Assembly: GCA_011525265.1 (NCBI GenBank) | Contig: WTHV01000074.1 | Location: 1 to 6,823, forward strand | Direction: 5' to 3' | Source: Alphaproteobacteria bacterium | Lineage (GTDB): Bacteria; Pseudomonadota; Alphaproteobacteria; Puniceispirillales; Puniceispirillaceae | DNA: 6,823 bases | Shown: in pieces, positions 5,626 through 6,823 of the stretch | Layout: each line of letters opens with the position of its first letter | Position numbering within the stretch: position 1 is the stretch's first letter | Notes under the pieces: generated by a model | Seen by the model: only the letters and a program-made list of their open reading frames with translations | Databases searched by the model: none | Told to the model about the DNA's origin: nothing | Made by a program: the position numbers and the translations under genes

Positions 5626-6141
5626 GTGAATCGCGAAGAAAAAGTCGAACTGGTCAATACACTGCAATCAACTTTTGGTGCGGCTTCAGCAGTTGTTGTG
5701 GCACATCAAGTTGGTCTGACGGTAGCTGAGAGCAGCGAATTACGGCAGAAAATGCGTGACGCAGGGGCCGCTTTTAAGGTCACAAAGAACCGCATTGCCA
5801 AAATCGCTGTCCAAGGCACAAAAGACGAAGCTTTGACAGATTTGTTCACAGGCCCAACAGCTGTAGGTACTTCAGCTGACCCTGTAGCAGCTGCAAAAGC
5901 GCTCGTCGAATTCGCCAAAAGCAACGACAAGGTAACAATTGTTGGGGGCACACTAGATGGTGCGCTTCTTGACAAAGCTGGCATTGAAGCACTTGCAACA
6001 TTGCCATCGCTTGATGAGCTTCGTGGTAAGCTTGTTGGCCTTGTTAACGCACCCGCGGCCAAGCTGGCACGTATTGCAAAGGCTCCTGCAGGAGACTTGG
6101 CACGTGTCATCAAAGCACGGGCAGACCAGTTGCAGTCGTAA
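5626..6141 (+). CDS. rplJ: 50S ribosomal protein L10
   Basis: Base of the ribosomal stalk; its C-terminal helix carries the L7/L12 dimers and its N-terminal domain binds 23S rRNA beside L11. It also acts as the translational repressor of this operon in well-studied bacteria. The 171-residue product starts MNREEKVELV and contains LRQKMRDAGAAFKVTKNRIA (39-58) and FTGPTAV (74-80). The C-terminal segment from about 136 is alanine-rich and helical. The start is GTG at 5626, preceded by TGGAGA (5614-5619); no upstream ATG gives a better fit. It follows the structured leader and precedes rplL by 38 bases. Confidence 0.97.
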   Translation: MNREEKVELVNTLQSTFGAASAVVVAHQVGLTVAESSELRQKMRDAGAAFKVTKNRIAKIAVQGTKDEALTDLFTGPTAVGTSADPVAAAKALVEFAKSNDKVTIVGGTLDGALLDKAGIEALATLPSLDELRGKLVGLVNAPAAKLARIAKAPAGDLARVIKARADQLQS

Positions 6142-6179
6142 CTATCAGAATAAAAAGTTAAAGCCTATAGGAGATTATC

Positions 6180-6557
6180 ATGGCTGATTTAGAAAAAATT
6201 GCTGAAGAACTTTCAGCTCTAACCGTTCTTGAAGCTGCTGAACTAGCAACTTTGTTGGAAGACAAGTGGGGCGTTTCTGCTGCTGCACCAGTAGCTGTTG
6301 CTGCTGTTGCTGGTGGTGGTGATGCAGGCGGCGCTGCTGAAGCAAAGTCTGAATTTGACGTAATCCTAGCATCTGCTGGCGCGTCAAAAATCAACGTCAT
6401 TAAAGAAGTCCGCGCTATCACAGGTCTTGGCCTGAAAGAAGCAAAGGACCTTGTTGAAGGTGCACCAAAAGCTGTTAAAGAAGGTGTGTCACAGGACGAA
6501 GCTAACGATATCAAAGCGAAGCTTGAAGAAGCTGGCGCAACTGTCGAAGTTAAGTAA
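6180..6557 (+). CDS. rplL: 50S ribosomal protein L7/L12
   Basis: Multicopy acidic stalk protein that recruits and activates the translational GTPases EF-Tu, EF-G, IF2 and RF3. Its 125 residues are typical. The N-terminal dimerisation and L10-binding domain is about 1-33. An Ala/Gly/Val-rich flexible hinge covers about 33-55. The compact C-terminal domain (56-125) contains KINVIKEVRAITGLGLKEAK (70-89) and LVEGAPKAVKEG (91-102), the conserved factor-binding surface. A strong AGGAG (6169-6173) lies six bases before the ATG, better than that of rplJ, fitting the need for several L7/L12 copies per L10. Confidence 0.98.
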   Translation: MADLEKIAEELSALTVLEAAELATLLEDKWGVSAAAPVAVAAVAGGGDAGGAAEAKSEFDVILASAGASKINVIKEVRAITGLGLKEAKDLVEGAPKAVKEGVSQDEANDIKAKLEEAGATVEVK

Positions 6558-6565
6558 CTTTGACG

Positions 6566-6581
6566 TCCAACATCGATTGGA
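6566..6581 (+). other. Small hairpin just after rplL
   Basis: TCCAA (6566-6570) pairs with TTGGA (6577-6581) around CATCGA. It is short and has no T tract. It lies eight bases after the rplL stop and may only add structure upstream of the larger attenuator. Confidence 0.3.
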
Positions 6582-6594
6582 TTTCGTAAATTTT

Positions 6595-6637
6595 CTTACA
6601 CCAGGTGGTTTTTGCCGCCTGGTGTAAGGTCGTTTTT
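6595..6637 (+). terminator. rplL-rpoB intergenic attenuator-type stem-loop
   Basis: Fourteen consecutive pairs join 6595-6608 to 6615-6628 (CTTACACCAGGTGG with CCGCCTGGTGTAAG, one T-G pair), with the loop TTTTTG. TTTTT at 6633-6637 follows, but four bases (GTCG) separate it from the stem, which should weaken termination. The E. coli operon has a partial terminator at the same junction that lets only part of transcription into rpoBC; this is probably its counterpart. Confidence 0.82.
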
Positions 6638-6680
6638 GGGATTGTGATTTCTAAAAAGGCATCATAGCCCTCAAAAACAG

Positions 6681-6699
6681 CTCATTTTTATGAGGTTTT
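6681..6699 (+). other. Weak hairpin with short T tract
   Basis: CTCAT (6681-6685) pairs with ATGAG (6690-6694) around TTTT, then G and TTTT (6696-6699). It could act as a pause or a very weak second attenuator after the main stem. Confidence 0.3.
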
Positions 6700-6725
6700 G
6701 GCATAGGTCGTTTCAGCGCTATGCC
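6700..6725 (+). promoter_or_regulatory. Hairpin in the rpoB leader
   Basis: GGCATAG (6700-6706) pairs perfectly with CTATGCC (6719-6725) around a 12-base loop. It ends 42 bases before the rpoB start and upstream of its Shine-Dalgarno site. It may be a processing or translational control element; no function can be read from it alone. Confidence 0.4.
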
Positions 6726-6767
6726 GCATTACATACTGTATTTTTTACGCAGAGGAAGACGAATACC

Positions 6768-6823
6768 ATGGCAAATACCGTTAGCACTCTTGATAGCCGT
6801 AAACGTGTCCGCCGCAGCTTTGG
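6768..6823 (+). CDS. rpoB: DNA-directed RNA polymerase subunit beta (N-terminus only)
   Basis: Catalytic beta subunit of RNA polymerase, about 1,350 residues when complete; only 18 codons and part of a nineteenth lie in the window. The translation MANTVSTLDSRKRVRRSF plus a following Gly matches the conserved beginning of alphaproteobacterial RpoB, where a short variable head is followed by (G/S)RKR(V/I)R..FG. AGAGGAAG at 6751-6758 is a well-spaced ribosome-binding site. Position after rplL is the near-universal order, with rpoC expected beyond the window. Confidence 0.93.
   Translation, partial: MANTVSTLDSRKRVRRSF

Overview
This window is the bacterial transcription/translation core cluster tRNA-Trp - secE - nusG - rplK - rplA - rplJ - rplL - rpoB. 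Two genes not usually found there, recQ and an uncharacterised Fe(II)/2-oxoglutarate (2OG) oxygenase-like gene, sit between the tRNA and secE. All genes are on the + strand. Only the 3' part of the tRNA and the first 18 codons of rpoB are inside the window. Moderate GC, the GTG-started rplJ, the RpoB N-terminus (SRKRVRRSFG) and the form of the rplJ leader suggest an alphaproteobacterium. A marine lineage such as SAR116 is possible, but that is a guess from composition and general resemblance.

Layout. Positions 1-104 hold the end of tRNA-Trp (anticodon CCA) and a strong intrinsic terminator. Positions 171-3050 hold a full-length RecQ helicase and a 321-residue protein carrying an HxD...H...R facial-triad signature. 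Positions 3051-3300 are a non-coding spacer with an inverted repeat. Positions 3301-5309 hold secE, nusG, rplK and rplA; rplK and rplA are one base apart and probably translationally coupled. Positions 5310-5625 are a 316-bp, highly structured leader: three consecutive hairpins, a probable L10-binding autoregulatory leader, an attenuator-like hairpin and a last hairpin before the rplJ start. Positions 5626-6557 hold rplJ and rplL. Positions 6558-6767 hold a 14-bp attenuator-type stem-loop between rplL and rpoB, and rpoB starts at 6768.

How the genes work together. SecE is the small subunit of the SecYEG translocon. NusG couples RNA polymerase to the ribosome and to Rho. L11, L1, L10 and L7/L12 build the ribosomal stalk/GTPase centre and the L1 stalk. 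RpoB is the beta subunit of RNA polymerase. The hairpins before rplJ and before rpoB are where L10 feedback and partial termination normally set the ratio of ribosomal proteins to polymerase subunits.

The core genes look ordinary. The points most worth following are the recQ-oxygenase insertion at a normally conserved junction, the unassigned oxygenase itself, the altered aromatic-rich loop of RecQ, and the multi-hairpin rplA-rplJ leader. I found no CRISPR array, insertion sequence, phage gene or defence-island signature.
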